In this document: one piece after another, positions 16,159 through 24,958 of the stretch
Numbering within the stretch: the stretch's first letter is position 1
How the letters are laid out: each line of letters begins with the position of its first letter
DNA from: Neolewinella aurantiaca
Lineage (GTDB): Bacteria > Bacteroidota > Bacteroidia > Chitinophagales > Saprospiraceae
Reading direction: 5' to 3'
DNA length: 40,207 bases
NCBI RefSeq assembly: GCF_008014675.1
Contig: NZ_VOXD01000005.1
Location: forward strand, 137,721-177,927
The notes under the pieces: model-generated
Told to the model about the DNA's origin: nothing
Seen by the model: the letters and a program-made list of their open reading frames with translations, nothing else
The model's database searches: none
Made by a program: the position numbers and the translations under genes

Positions 16159-16656
16159 TTAGGCGTTACTCAGGCTGGTACTCTCGGCAGACTTCAACCA
16201 ATATGTAAGTAGCCCTCCTGCAATGACCAGTACTGATAAGTAGACGAACGCTCCCTGTCCTTCGTGCCAGGCGGTGTCTTTTATACCGAGTGGAGCGGGG
16301 CCCAGAGTAAGGATCGTCAGGATCCGGGAGGTGTTGGCGAGTATGGTCAGCGGCCAGGCAGCAATTAGAGCTACCGGAATGGTCCACCAGGCTGTGAAGC
16401 GCCGCAGTAGCAGGTAAGCCAACAACAGAAAACCGATGAGCAAAAAGTTGAATCCGGCACAAGATGCATCGATGATGAAATGCGGGCCGGCGTGGAGGTA
16501 CCCCTCTCCTGCCCTCCAGTTGCCAGTACTGCCTGTTGCTAAGCCGACCAGAGTGTCCGTCGGTGCCAGCAGAAAGCGTAGTGCTTCGGCATCCGCGCTG
16601 CGGTGCCACCATTTCCCGAGGCAAAAGATCAGAAGTACAGAGAGATATTGCAGCAT
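16159..16656 (-). CDS. xrtK: Exosortase K
   Basis: 165-residue polytopic membrane protein of the exosortase/archaeosortase superfamily, which cuts C-terminal sorting signals. The catalytic residues are all visible: Cys66 in DASCAGFNF, Arg111 in ANTSRI and His131 in DTAWHEGQGAF. They lie between membrane helices at about 3-15, 64-85, 88-108 and 136-155. The small size fits exosortase K (TIGR04287 as I recall), the dedicated sortase of Bacteroidota MSEP-CTERM proteins. It lies 44 bp before such a gene, making a one-enzyme/one-substrate operon. No exopolysaccharide genes adjoin it, unlike PEP-CTERM exosortases. Confidence 0.9.
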   Translation of the reverse strand: MLQYLSVLLIFCLGKWWHRSADAEALRFLLAPTDTLVGLATGSTGNWRAGEGYLHAGPHFIIDASCAGFNFLLIGFLLLAYLLLRRFTAWWTIPVALIAAWPLTILANTSRILTILTLGPAPLGIKDTAWHEGQGAFVYLSVLVIAGGLLTYWLKSAESTSLSNA

Positions 16657-16901
16657 TAGTCGTATGATCTGGGTTAGTTTTCTTTTCGTAAAGATAGCTC
16701 ATTGCATAGCACTTTGAAAAACGAAGTTAATATTTGTGGCTGATCGACTAGGATTCGTGGCAGGTTAATCATAAAGTGCACTTTGGCCATTGCTTACGTC
16801 AGCCAGGACTTACTGCTTATCTTCCAGAATGATAAAACATCTTGACTGAGGGGGTCCCCTCTGGTGGAGTGCTAGCCTAACGCTTTGTGCGCGGTTCTGC
16901 C

Positions 16902-16992
16902 GGGCGCAAACCAGATTGTCGCTCAACCCCCTCCCAGCCTCCCGACACCGCTGCGCTGGGGAGGAGCAATCGCGACAATCTGGTTTGCGCCC
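16902..16992 (+). mobile_element. 91-bp MITE-like element, copy 1
   Basis: Ends GGGCGCAAACCAGATTGTCG and its exact inverse form a 20-bp terminal inverted repeat. The core is CCCTCCCAGCCTCC, an ACACCGCTGCGCTGG link and GGAGGAGCAATCG. It is flanked by GTTCTGCC (16894-16901) and GTTCTGCT (16993-17000), an 8-bp target duplication with one mismatch. It is non-coding and too small for a transposase, so it must have been moved by an enzyme encoded elsewhere. Confidence 0.88.
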
Positions 16993-17204
16993 GTTCTGCT
17001 CACTAGGTTCGTAACCTTCCCCGGTCCCTTTCGCTACGCGGCGTCCTTCGGAGGTCCGTGGGCGAGGGAAGCAAAACAACAATCGTAGAAGGTCAAAAAC
17101 GGTGGTATATTATCTCCACCAGAAGGAATAGCCTACATTTTAACTTCATTCTTCCGAAAGTTTATTCTCCGGGCTTCGTCCGTAAAATTGTCCCGTTTCG
17201 TTTT

Positions 17205-17235
17205 TTGACGTAAATTAGAGTGTCGAATATTTTCG
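17205..17235 (+). promoter_or_regulatory. Bacteroidota-type promoter for the 211-residue protein gene
   Basis: A -33 TTG at 17205-17207 is separated by 20 bp from TATTTTCG at 17228-17235, one mismatch from the -7 consensus TAnnTTTG. The start codon follows 26 bp later, leaving a leader of about 20 nt. Confidence 0.45.
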
Positions 17236-17260
17236 GAATAACCCCAAACCCTAAACCCCC

Positions 17261-17896
17261 ATGAATACATCACTTTCGCCTGCTTACGAAAAAGACTTCT
17301 GGAGCATAGTAGAAGCCGCCTGGGCCAGTGCCCCTGATTTACGTTCCCTTGCCAACGAAAAACTGATCACAAAAAGCGGAGGCCCTGCTGAAATGCGGAA
17401 AAGTGCCGAAGATGCGGTGGACTTATCCTTTAAAGAACTGAACATCCTCCATGAAGGAATGACCGACGAGGATGTCGCCAAAGTTAAAGCCGAAACTGTA
17501 GAATCGATCTTGAAGCGTTTCGGCGTGAGCTTCGGCGCCGAGCTTACACCAATGGGGCAGAAGCTCAGCGCTTACGTCAACACAACCCTCTTTCGCCGGA
17601 TCTCGGCAGACATTTTCTCCGGCAGTCAGGAAGAAGCCCGAAACTTCATCCTGATGAACAATGAACTGAAGAACCGCATGCTCGAGCAAAGCGGAAACGA
17701 AATCATCGGTGATTCAAACCACTACAATTGTGCCTTTGCGATTGCCCTCGGCAAATCGTACTACGAACGCATTCTGAACGGAACGTTTGAATTACCGGGA
17801 ATACTCATGTCGGAAGCATTCGCTTACCAATTGTTGCATAAGTACGAAGAAGTTTATGGAGGAAACGACGAGCAAATAGCGGCGTGCATGTTTTAA
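17261..17896 (+). CDS. Hypothetical cytoplasmic protein
   Basis: 211 residues, with no signal peptide and no membrane helix. It is predicted to be mostly helical, with a charged region at 45-85 and a C-terminal region rich in aromatic residues (YYERILNG, AYQLLHKYEEVYGG). I do not recognise the family. The opening FWSIVEAAW loosely recalls DUF4240-like proteins, but this is not enough to assign it. It stands alone, with its own promoter upstream and a small hairpin terminator downstream. Codon use looks like that of its neighbours, so there is no sign of recent transfer. Confidence 0.7.
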   Translation: MNTSLSPAYEKDFWSIVEAAWASAPDLRSLANEKLITKSGGPAEMRKSAEDAVDLSFKELNILHEGMTDEDVAKVKAETVESILKRFGVSFGAELTPMGQKLSAYVNTTLFRRISADIFSGSQEEARNFILMNNELKNRMLEQSGNEIIGDSNHYNCAFAIALGKSYYERILNGTFELPGILMSEAFAYQLLHKYEEVYGGNDEQIAACMF

Positions 17897-17925
17897 AGCG
17901 AAGGTGATGTGAACAGGACGCGCGC

Positions 17926-17943
17926 AAACGGAATGGTCCGTTT
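17926..17943 (+). terminator. Short hairpin terminator
   Basis: AAACGGA-ATGG-TCCGTTT is a 7-bp perfect stem with a tetraloop, 29 bp past the stop codon. Its 3' arm runs into a TTTT stretch. The U-tract is short, so termination may be partial. Confidence 0.4.
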
Positions 17944-17992
17944 TGGGGTACACTTCCCGTTTCTCCCCGTAGCCTGAAACGATCTGGAAGCT

Positions 17993-19279
17993 CTACTTCC
18001 CTACCAGCAATATCTTGGCCTGACTCCCCAAAGTCGGGTGAACGACCCGGATCAGGTAAGAGCCTGAAGCCAGCCGGGAAGCGAGATCAAACCGAAAAGC
18101 CTCCCCCGTTGCCTGAACGTAATTGTCCGTAAACAAGGCCCGACCGTTTACATCGAATACCTCCACAGTAACCTTTTCACCGGCAGCCATGCCGTCGGTA
18201 CGGACACTGAAGTGGCGTCCGGTATTCGGGTTAGGGAATAAAGTAAAGTCCCAATGTTCGCCTTCCGTTTCGGCGTACTGCACTTCCACCAGGTGAGAGA
18301 GACTCACAAATCCGTCGAAGTCCGTGGTTTGCAGCCGGTAGAAGCTGCGCCCCTGGTAGGGTTCGTCGTCCTTCATTTCGTACAGGAGGCGCTCTCCGGG
18401 CTCGGTGTACCCGGCGGCGTCGGTGGTACCGACGGTCGCGAAGTCGAGGCCGTTGGCCGTTTTCTCGATGGTGAAGAAGTCGGTAGCCTGTTCGTTTTCG
18501 GTGGCCCATTTCAGGAGCACGTAGTCCTGTTCGGGGAAGGCATCGAAGCTGATGAGGTCGAGTGGCAGCGGGATGGCACCGGCGTAGAACGCGACGTCGA
18601 AGCCGTCGCCCTGCCCGCCGCCGAAGAGCCGGGCGAGGGTTTCTCCATTGACCACAACGGAGACTTTCCGGGCATCAAAACCATCACCCGGGCCGCCACC
18701 GAAGAGTCCGGTTAGCGTTTGTCCGTCCAGAGCCTGGTTGGTGGCAGAGAAGTCGAACCCATCACCGCTACCGCCGCCGAAGATGGCGGCTAAAGATTCT
18801 CCGTTGAGCGTTACCTGAGCCATCGACAGGTCAAAACCATCACCATCGCTTCCGCCATAGAGTTGATTCGTATTGTCTCCGGCGAGGGTAACAGAAGTGA
18901 CGCTCTGGTCGAAACCATCGCCGCCACCGCCACCGAAGAGCACCAGAAGTGCTTGTCCGCTCAGTGTGACGTTGGCCGATGAGTGGTCAAAGCCGTCGCC
19001 CCGTCCGCCGGAAAACAGCCCGGAGATGTCGTCTCCGAACAGGGTGAAGGTTTCCGAGGAGTGATCAAAGCCATCCCCCGTTCCGCCCACGTAGAGCGCC
19101 GCGACGCCGGCGGGAATCCCATCGAAGGTAAGCTGGATCACCACCGCTTTATGAAAGCCGTCTCCCGGTCCGCCGGCAAACTGGGCCTGCAAACACGCAG
19201 AGCTAAGCCCCAAAAACAAACATTGCACCAGCGTCAGCGCCAACTGCCTGCGCAAATGGTATTTTCTAAAAAAAGTCAT
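17993..19279 (-). CDS. T9SS-secreted protein with eight GDGF repeats
   Basis: 428 residues. The signal peptide ends near ACLQAQ (about 33). Eight GG-x-GDGF motifs follow, at 39, 68, 94, 120, 146, 172, 198 and 224. The last seven are spaced exactly 26 residues apart, each followed by a short T-L-x-G-x-x-L-x-x-L-F strand. A beta-sandwich at about 240-335 (WATENEQATDFFTIEKT) precedes a Por_Secre_tail/type A sorting domain (about 345-428; LFPNPNTGRHFSVRT, then GSYLIRVVH). The protein should be exported by the type IX secretion system and anchored or released at the surface. The acidic GDGFD loops suggest Ca2+ binding, which is inference. It starts 37 bp after the stop of the FGE-fold gene, so the two are probably one operon. 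A structural or adhesive surface role is plausible but unproven. Confidence 0.88.
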   Translation of the reverse strand: MTFFRKYHLRRQLALTLVQCLFLGLSSACLQAQFAGGPGDGFHKAVVIQLTFDGIPAGVAALYVGGTGDGFDHSSETFTLFGDDISGLFSGGRGDGFDHSSANVTLSGQALLVLFGGGGGDGFDQSVTSVTLAGDNTNQLYGGSDGDGFDLSMAQVTLNGESLAAIFGGGSGDGFDFSATNQALDGQTLTGLFGGGPGDGFDARKVSVVVNGETLARLFGGGQGDGFDVAFYAGAIPLPLDLISFDAFPEQDYVLLKWATENEQATDFFTIEKTANGLDFATVGTTDAAGYTEPGERLLYEMKDDEPYQGRSFYRLQTTDFDGFVSLSHLVEVQYAETEGEHWDFTLFPNPNTGRHFSVRTDGMAAGEKVTVEVFDVNGRALFTDNYVQATGEAFRFDLASRLASGSYLIRVVHPTLGSQAKILLVGK

Positions 19280-19316
19280 GATTGGTAATTGAAGTATTAA
19301 GAAATAAATACTCCCC

Positions 19317-20804
19317 TTACTCTACCGAACGCACTCCCCGAAAACCAAGCCGGTTATTGTCGCCCTCAAGCGTAGTGGCCGCATCATAACGATCAGAGAG
19401 CCGGATGAACCTGCTATCGTTGAAATAGGAACCGCCCCGGTAGCCAATACCAGTATTTCCGGAGGGCCAGTTTGTCACATTATGGCTACCGCTGGACAGC
19501 AATGTTCCGTCGCCATGCGTATTTGTGAAAGCTCTGCCTTCCGGATTACCAACCGTAATGCAACGTTCGTAGAGGTTGCCCGTTAATTCCATGATGCCAT
19601 AGTAGCTACCTCCCGTTTCCTCACGGGTAGGGTTCACGGCGCTGGCAGCAAGGATTCCACAGCGCTTCGGGCCCGTTGGGGAACCATTGGTTTCGCTATA
19701 GATTGCATTACCAACGCCTTCTCCCATATTTGAGACCTCTTCGTTGGGTGTGCTAAAGTTCAGGTATTCATAATCCGTACCGTGAATATTGGCCGTTCCC
19801 CAGGCAAACTCATTATTTACCGGGCTTACGGGGCCTCGTCCGGCTTTTTCATACTCCAATTCTGTCATAGGGCGCAACGCAGCCCAATCCAGGTAGGCAT
19901 AAACAATCGTGTTGTTCACGTAATTGAGAGGTAGGTCCGGGTTGGTCGTTGTAGCGTTACCTGTTTCATCCCAGCTTACACCATTACGGTTCAGTTCTGC
20001 GTCTTGTCCTTTGCCGTCAGGTCCGGTCACGTCCAGGTTCTCCCTTTGGGTTTGGGTCAGGGTATTGAAGAAGGCTACGTACTGCGCCTGCGACATTTCG
20101 TATTTCATGCAGTAAAACGCAGCGAAGCCTTTAGGGAAGGCTGCGGGGATCGGGCCGAGGAGGTCACCCGGGCGGCTGCCGCTGTCGTCGGTACTGTAAT
20201 CAAGCTGTCCGGTACCGGAGCCAACGGTAATGGAGGCCTCCGATTCCACATGATAAGCAGAATAAAAGGTAGGAAAGACAGCTCCCGCCGTACGGAATTC
20301 ACCGACTTCATTCTCGGCGCCAATTCCACCAAACCCCGTACCTAAATAGAAGGAACCTTCGGGCACATAAACCATCTCGAGGGCAAATACCTGTACATCG
20401 ACTACCGCATTGGGGTCTACGTTGTCTGCACCATAATCCCAGGTCATCTCGACGTCCTGAAAAGAGATGTTGCCACTGCCGTCTCCTGAGCGGTAAACGA
20501 ATACGCCTGTATCGTCGACCAAATCGACACTGCCTCCGGAGGGGGCAACTGGTGAGCCCGTTAGCTCGGCGTGGCGCCAGGGGCCTCCACCGACACGGTA
20601 TTTGGCAAATACCCAGGCGGCATCATAATTGGAAGGACCAACGCTCACCCGCCAGGAGTTTTCCCAGCTGAGGTCGAATTGAATGGTCGTTGTTTCGTTG
20701 CCAACATCCTGATTCAGGAGGACGATATCGGTAACTTCAATGTTATTGGCATTAAGCTGCAGGCCCGCTCCGAGGAGCAGAAGAATAAATAGAAAGCGGT
20801 TCAT
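19317..20804 (-). CDS. Secreted FGE/SUMF-fold protein, probably non-catalytic
   Basis: 495 residues with a signal peptide ending at LNANN. Residues of about 20-150 form a beta domain. The rest is an FGE-sulfatase (SUMF1/EgtB/PvdO) fold: VYVPEGSFYLGTG, FYCMKYEMSQAQYVAFFN, RPMTELEYEKAGRG, YGIMELTGNLYER and GYRGGSYFNDSRFIRLSDRY ending NNRLGFRGVRS. True formylglycine-generating enzymes have two active-site cysteines in the C-terminal RGGS...R segment. None is present here, so this is likely a binding or structural variant common in Bacteroidota. It precedes the GDGF-repeat T9SS protein on the same strand and may be its partner at the surface. The upstream gap carries an 18-bp dispersed repeat. 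Confidence 0.85.
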   Translation of the reverse strand: MNRFLFILLLLGAGLQLNANNIEVTDIVLLNQDVGNETTTIQFDLSWENSWRVSVGPSNYDAAWVFAKYRVGGGPWRHAELTGSPVAPSGGSVDLVDDTGVFVYRSGDGSGNISFQDVEMTWDYGADNVDPNAVVDVQVFALEMVYVPEGSFYLGTGFGGIGAENEVGEFRTAGAVFPTFYSAYHVESEASITVGSGTGQLDYSTDDSGSRPGDLLGPIPAAFPKGFAAFYCMKYEMSQAQYVAFFNTLTQTQRENLDVTGPDGKGQDAELNRNGVSWDETGNATTTNPDLPLNYVNNTIVYAYLDWAALRPMTELEYEKAGRGPVSPVNNEFAWGTANIHGTDYEYLNFSTPNEEVSNMGEGVGNAIYSETNGSPTGPKRCGILAASAVNPTREETGGSYYGIMELTGNLYERCITVGNPEGRAFTNTHGDGTLLSSGSHNVTNWPSGNTGIGYRGGSYFNDSRFIRLSDRYDAATTLEGDNNRLGFRGVRSVE

Positions 20805-20875
20805 GGAATAGTGTTTTTCTGAAGGTTTGGGATGAGAATTATGGGCGTCCGCTGTACTGCACCATTAAATTTGAG

Positions 20876-20893
20876 GGCGGGGCCGCAGGTGCA
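20876..20893 (-). repeat. Dispersed 18-bp repeat, copy 8
   Basis: TGCACCTGCGGCCCCGCC, in the gap upstream of the FGE-fold gene. Confidence 0.6.
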
Positions 20894-21099
20894 ATGAGCG
20901 GTTTTCGGGAAGGCAATGGTTCAAAGCCTTGTTGCAGGTTTATACATCATGCGGGCGGGTTGTTACAAAAGTGATCGTTTTTTTGTCCGACCCTGATTCT
21001 GTTGCTATTCCTGGCTAATGAGAGAATCCGGATTAAACCCGAACAAGCTCTTACAGTCAACCTTAAGCCGGAAAATCCATTTCCCAGAAAACTCCATTC

Positions 21100-22002
21100 A
21101 TGTCTAAAATGCGAATTCTATTCACCGGTGGCTCAGGCAAAGCTGGCAAACACGTCATTCCATACCTGCTCGATCAGGGCCACAAGGTAATGAACGTAGA
21201 CCTCGTGCCCCTCGACCATCCGGGAGTCGACAACCTCATGGCCGACATCACTGACTCAGGGCAGATGTTCAACGCCATGAGTTCTTACGCAGGATTAGAC
21301 GAACTGGAAGCCGGCACCGGCGTACCGCCCTTCGATGCCGTAGTCCACTTTGCCGCCGTCCCCCGGATACTGATCAATCCCGACAACGAGACCTTCCGGG
21401 TAAACACAATTGGCACCTATAACGTGATCGAAGCTGCCGTAAAACTGGGCATAAAGAAAGTCATCATCGCTTCCTCAGAGACTACTTACGGAATCTGTTT
21501 TTCTGATGGAAAAACCAATCCTGCCGTACTGCCACTCGAAGAAGACTACGACGTAGACCCCATGGATAGCTACGGACTATCTAAAGTCGTAAACGAAAAA
21601 ACAGCCCGCAGTTTTCAACGCAGATCGGGTATTGATATCTACGCCCTGCGCATCGGCAACGTCATTGAACCCCACGAATACCAGGAACTCTTCCCGCACT
21701 ACTTTAAGCACCCCGAGGTGCGCCGCCGCAACGCCTTTTGCTACATCGACGCCCGCGACCTCGGCCAGATCGTCGATCTCTGCCTACAGAAAGACGGACT
21801 CGGCTTTCAGGTTTTCAACGCTGGCAACGACCATAACGGAGCAATCATCCCCAGCCAGGAACTGGCGGATCGCTTCTTCCCCGGTGTACCGCTCACCCGT
21901 CAACTTGGAGAGCACGAAGCGCTCTACTCCAACCGTAAAATCAGAGAGGTTCTGGGCTTCAAAGAACAGCACAACTGGCGGAAATACGTGAAGGGGGAAT
22001 GA
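21100..22002 (+). CDS. NAD(P)-dependent epimerase/dehydratase (extended SDR)
   Basis: 300 residues with a Rossmann fold. The nucleotide-binding motif is GGSGKAG at 10-16, an Asp after the second strand (VDL, 33-35) favours NAD(H), and HFAAVP is at 83-88. The active-site triad is Ser126 (IASSETTYG), Tyr158 and Lys162 (SYGLSKVVNEK). The overall layout is that of sugar-nucleotide epimerases or dehydratases. The substrate cannot be named, and no sugar-nucleotide gene adjoins it. The start MSKMRIL places the glycine motif at the normal distance. It converges with the catalase-like gene, leaving 26 bp between stops. Confidence 0.87.
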   Translation: MSKMRILFTGGSGKAGKHVIPYLLDQGHKVMNVDLVPLDHPGVDNLMADITDSGQMFNAMSSYAGLDELEAGTGVPPFDAVVHFAAVPRILINPDNETFRVNTIGTYNVIEAAVKLGIKKVIIASSETTYGICFSDGKTNPAVLPLEEDYDVDPMDSYGLSKVVNEKTARSFQRRSGIDIYALRIGNVIEPHEYQELFPHYFKHPEVRRRNAFCYIDARDLGQIVDLCLQKDGLGFQVFNAGNDHNGAIIPSQELADRFFPGVPLTRQLGEHEALYSNRKIREVLGFKEQHNWRKYVKGE

Positions 22003-22028
22003 CCCAATACTTCAACAAACAGCCTGGT

Positions 22029-23105
22029 CTAGAATTCACGCCACTGTGCCGGTTCCGCCATCGCACCTCCGGTGCGCCCGTGCCGAAACTTAGACATCTG
22101 ATCGTAGATCGCCCGGCGCCCCCGGTTGATGCCGCCCAGCGGGCGGTGTGCCGGCAGGGCGTGCCAGGGCGAAAACGAGAGGTTTTGTCCGTACGCCTGC
22201 TGCTCCGCAGAGGTAAATTCCTGCTGCAAAATGCGGACGGTCGCCACCCGGATGAAGGGAGACAATGACCTGTCCCACTCCACCCTTGCGTCTTCAATCG
22301 GCATCTTTCTGGCGTCGGTCTGTACCTGAATGAAGAAATCCAGCTCTACCGGGCCGGAGGCCAGGGTCTCGGCCAGACGGGTGGTAAGGAAGGTAGCTTC
22401 GGCTGTTTTCTTGTCGGGCCGCTCTGCATCGGAAGAAGTCCGGGGTAAAACGGCGTATTTAACGGCATGCTCTCCCAGCAAATAGGGTGTGGTACTCCCC
22501 CACTCTACGGCCGTAAGATCAGCGGCTTTGATTTGTACCTTCATGAACAGCCTGAGCAAGCGCGGATGGGTCAGGAAGTGCCAGGCAGCGTTCAGTTTAT
22601 TCTTCTTCCGTACGGCGCTAAGCAAGTCTGCGAACCCCTTGACGCCTTTGGTAACAAAGATTTGAGTGCTCATGAACACGAAATCATGGGTGGGTGCATC
22701 TTCCAGCCCCGGCAGTATTTTCTGGCCGGGTACCCCCATCAATTTAATCGCCAGCCCGTGCGAGTCGGCGTCAATATCCGGGCCATTGAGCAGCTTTGAG
22801 TAGCGCAGCCAACTCTGATATGTTTTCGGCTCACTGAAAATCCCAATCCTGTACGCTTCGGGAATGTCGTCAGCGATGACAAACTCAGCTTTTACCAAGC
22901 CGTGTTGTTTGGGGTGTGCATCCCGCTCGGTGGCGGCGGGGTCAGGATAACTCTCTTCCAGCGTTGCTTTCAGCAACGCGATGATCTCCTCCGTTGCGGC
23001 CTTTTCGTTCGCGGGAGGGTCTTCGGTGGCAAGTGGCATACCCTTGGTTGTTCCGCAGGAGGAGAGAAAAAAGATGAGCAACAGTAACAGGAAAAAGAAC
23101 CTCAT
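22029..23105 (-). CDS. Catalase-like heme lipoprotein
   Basis: 358 residues from ATG 23103-23105; upstream extension lies in the preceding gene's end and lacks signal character. The lipoprotein signal MRFFFLLLLLIFFLSSC has a clear lipobox at LSSC. The body matches the mini-catalase/catalase-related family: HPKQHGLVKAEFVI with a candidate distal His, then DADSHGLAIKLMGV and THDFVFMSTQIFV, ending INRGRRAIYDQMSKFRHGR. The family binds heme and acts on peroxides, including fatty-acid hydroperoxides in some members. It follows the di-heme cytochrome gene by 2 bp, so the pair is almost certainly coexpressed and exported to the same compartment. Whether it is a true catalase is undetermined. Confidence 0.82.
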   Translation of the reverse strand: MRFFFLLLLLIFFLSSCGTTKGMPLATEDPPANEKAATEEIIALLKATLEESYPDPAATERDAHPKQHGLVKAEFVIADDIPEAYRIGIFSEPKTYQSWLRYSKLLNGPDIDADSHGLAIKLMGVPGQKILPGLEDAPTHDFVFMSTQIFVTKGVKGFADLLSAVRKKNKLNAAWHFLTHPRLLRLFMKVQIKAADLTAVEWGSTTPYLLGEHAVKYAVLPRTSSDAERPDKKTAEATFLTTRLAETLASGPVELDFFIQVQTDARKMPIEDARVEWDRSLSPFIRVATVRILQQEFTSAEQQAYGQNLSFSPWHALPAHRPLGGINRGRRAIYDQMSKFRHGRTGGAMAEPAQWREF

Positions 23106-23107
23106 GG

Positions 23108-24958
23108 TTAAAGTGTTTTCATGTATTCGATGAGGTCCCATTTTTGTTCATCTGTGTACTGACCACCGGCGTAGTCGTGGCCGAGGTTGGAATTGCCAAG
23201 CATCATGGTTTTCTTTCCGTCTACTTCCCGGTAGACTTTGAACTCATTTTTGCCACGGTTCGAGACAAACCCTACCTTCCTGGGGTCAAATACGCGGCTT
23301 CCCACCCAAAAACTCTTGACCCGATCCTTGGGCGCCTTAAGCAATTCCCAGAGGTTGGGGACCGATCCGTTGTGCAGGTAAGGAGCTGTTGCCCAGATTC
23401 CGTTCAGCGGGCGCGCTTTGTATTCAAGGCTATCCACGATGAGTTTGGTCTCTGTGTTTTGTATGTTTTCCCACTTCTGATGACCAGCCTCGAGCGTATT
23501 AGCTTCCACCAACGAGTCTTGCCGCTGGTTGAGCCTTTTTATATCTCTTCGGAGTCCTCTTCCACCCATCTTTCTGGTTATACCAATGCCCTCCATTACT
23601 TTGGTGGGGCTTCTGAGCACCAGGCCAGCAACTCCGTTAACGGGGATAGTGATTGCCTGTACGGTATCTCCCATCACATCTCCTTTCAGGATCATGGCTT
23701 TTGAGCCCTTCAAAATCCCTGAACTAGCCATATAGTTCTCTGCGGCCCAGGCTGTCATGGGGTCGGTTCCAACGTCTGCCAAAGGCACCATATCTGCCTT
23801 ATAGTTCTTGTATTGCATGTCTTTTGGCACTACTTTGTGGCATTCAATACAGTTGTCCCTGTACAGGATTTCGCCTCTGGCGACCCGCTCGGGGTCCACT
23901 GCGGGGAGGTTACTTTCCGGATCGTCCCATTGAGGTGCTTTGAGTGACTTTACGAAACCTTCCACCCGGCCAAGCCCTTGAAAATCGAGGGTACCGAAGT
24001 AGTCGAATCCTTTTTTGTTGTTTGGTTTTTCCTTGATCGTCAGCCCGCCGAAGACACCTACTACCTCTCCGGCATTTCTCACCATTGGGCCCACGGAGCG
24101 CGGAATGTTGGAGGCACCACCATTCCATTGTACAAAATCAGACTGGTGCGTTCCCCAAAGGAACGGGTAGGATACCGGTGCAACCGGATAGTTTTTATTG
24201 TCGAGCTTATTCAGGGCGAAAGCCGTGCCTGCGTTCATAATGTTCGTGAAGGCGTCCAGCCGGCCCCAGCTGGTAAAGTCCTCGGGGTAGTGCTCGGGCA
24301 GTGCGTTTACATCCTTACGCAGAGCGGCACCTTTTGCTGCGGCGAGTAGCTCCTCACGTAGTTCTTCTGCTTCTTCCTTAGAGTGCCTGCGGCCAAGAAC
24401 CCGATTGGAAAAACGTTCGAACTTCATATCATCTTTATACGTAACCTCGAGCGCACCGACCAGGCGATCGTACAAGAGCACAAAGTTTGCCAGCGTAGGT
24501 GCCCCGTCGATTATAAATTTTTCGCCATCGTGCTCAATCATGTTGGTATGGCAGGCGGCACAGGTGAAACCTACGTAAGCCTCCTTCATAGATTCCGACC
24601 TTGTAATCGCAAAGCCGATAGGCAGGCCAGCAGGATTGTGCCGGGAGGCCAAAGCGGGTAGATAGCCCAGCATCTCCATGTGTTCCGTATTTCTGAAAAG
24701 CTTCTGGTTATTGGGTTGTTCCAACCAGGTAAACCAGGTGTAAGGCAACACCTCGGCCCCTTGGGAAGTGAACCAGAAGGCGTTGCTAGTATTCCAATCC
24801 CAACCCTGATCGAAGCGCGTCCAGTCAGTATCCACTTCTCCGTCAGCGGGTACCACCACCAGGTCCGGGATGATCGAATCGTTATAAACAGGACTAATGA
24901 CCTTACAGGCGGTAATGGTGAGCACCAACAGGGTGACGGCAACTATTAATTTCTTCAT
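23108..24958 (-). CDS. Di-heme cytochrome c peroxidase-like lipoprotein (RoxA-like)
   Basis: 616 residues from ATG 24956-24958. The N-terminus MKKLIVAVTLLVLTITAC is a lipoprotein signal with Cys18 as the lipidated residue. There are two heme c sites: CAACH at 133-137 and CIECH at 370-374. The size and heme spacing resemble rubber-oxygenase-like (RoxA) di-heme proteins more than the 330-residue bacterial CcpA peroxidases. The segment YPFLWGTHQSDFVQWNGG is a good family marker. The downstream gene, 2 bp away, encodes a catalase-like lipoprotein, so a shared role in peroxide or lipid-peroxide handling at the membrane is likely. Electron donor and substrate are unknown. A longer frame start at 24985 adds nine residues without signal logic. 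Confidence 0.85.
   Translation of the reverse strand: MKKLIVAVTLLVLTITACKVISPVYNDSIIPDLVVVPADGEVDTDWTRFDQGWDWNTSNAFWFTSQGAEVLPYTWFTWLEQPNNQKLFRNTEHMEMLGYLPALASRHNPAGLPIGFAITRSESMKEAYVGFTCAACHTNMIEHDGEKFIIDGAPTLANFVLLYDRLVGALEVTYKDDMKFERFSNRVLGRRHSKEEAEELREELLAAAKGAALRKDVNALPEHYPEDFTSWGRLDAFTNIMNAGTAFALNKLDNKNYPVAPVSYPFLWGTHQSDFVQWNGGASNIPRSVGPMVRNAGEVVGVFGGLTIKEKPNNKKGFDYFGTLDFQGLGRVEGFVKSLKAPQWDDPESNLPAVDPERVARGEILYRDNCIECHKVVPKDMQYKNYKADMVPLADVGTDPMTAWAAENYMASSGILKGSKAMILKGDVMGDTVQAITIPVNGVAGLVLRSPTKVMEGIGITRKMGGRGLRRDIKRLNQRQDSLVEANTLEAGHQKWENIQNTETKLIVDSLEYKARPLNGIWATAPYLHNGSVPNLWELLKAPKDRVKSFWVGSRVFDPRKVGFVSNRGKNEFKVYREVDGKKTMMLGNSNLGHDYAGGQYTDEQKWDLIEYMKTL

Larger units (their letters stand above)
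16657..17260. other. Intergenic region holding one MITE-like element
   Basis: No gene is supported here. The region contains the 91-bp element at 16902-16992 and a promoter at 17205-17235. Just before the element is a short palindrome (GAGGGGGTCCCCTC, about 16848-16861). Sequence to about 17060 has patches of purine/pyrimidine mirror character (GCGTCCTTCGGAGGTCCG), which suggests older repeat debris. Nothing else is recognised. Confidence 0.5.

Noticed and set aside
16885..17088. Short open frames across the 91-bp element and similar ones at 25265-25633
   Set aside because: The same peptide-like strings recur only because the repeat is open in most frames. There is no start or family support outside the GNAT host gene.
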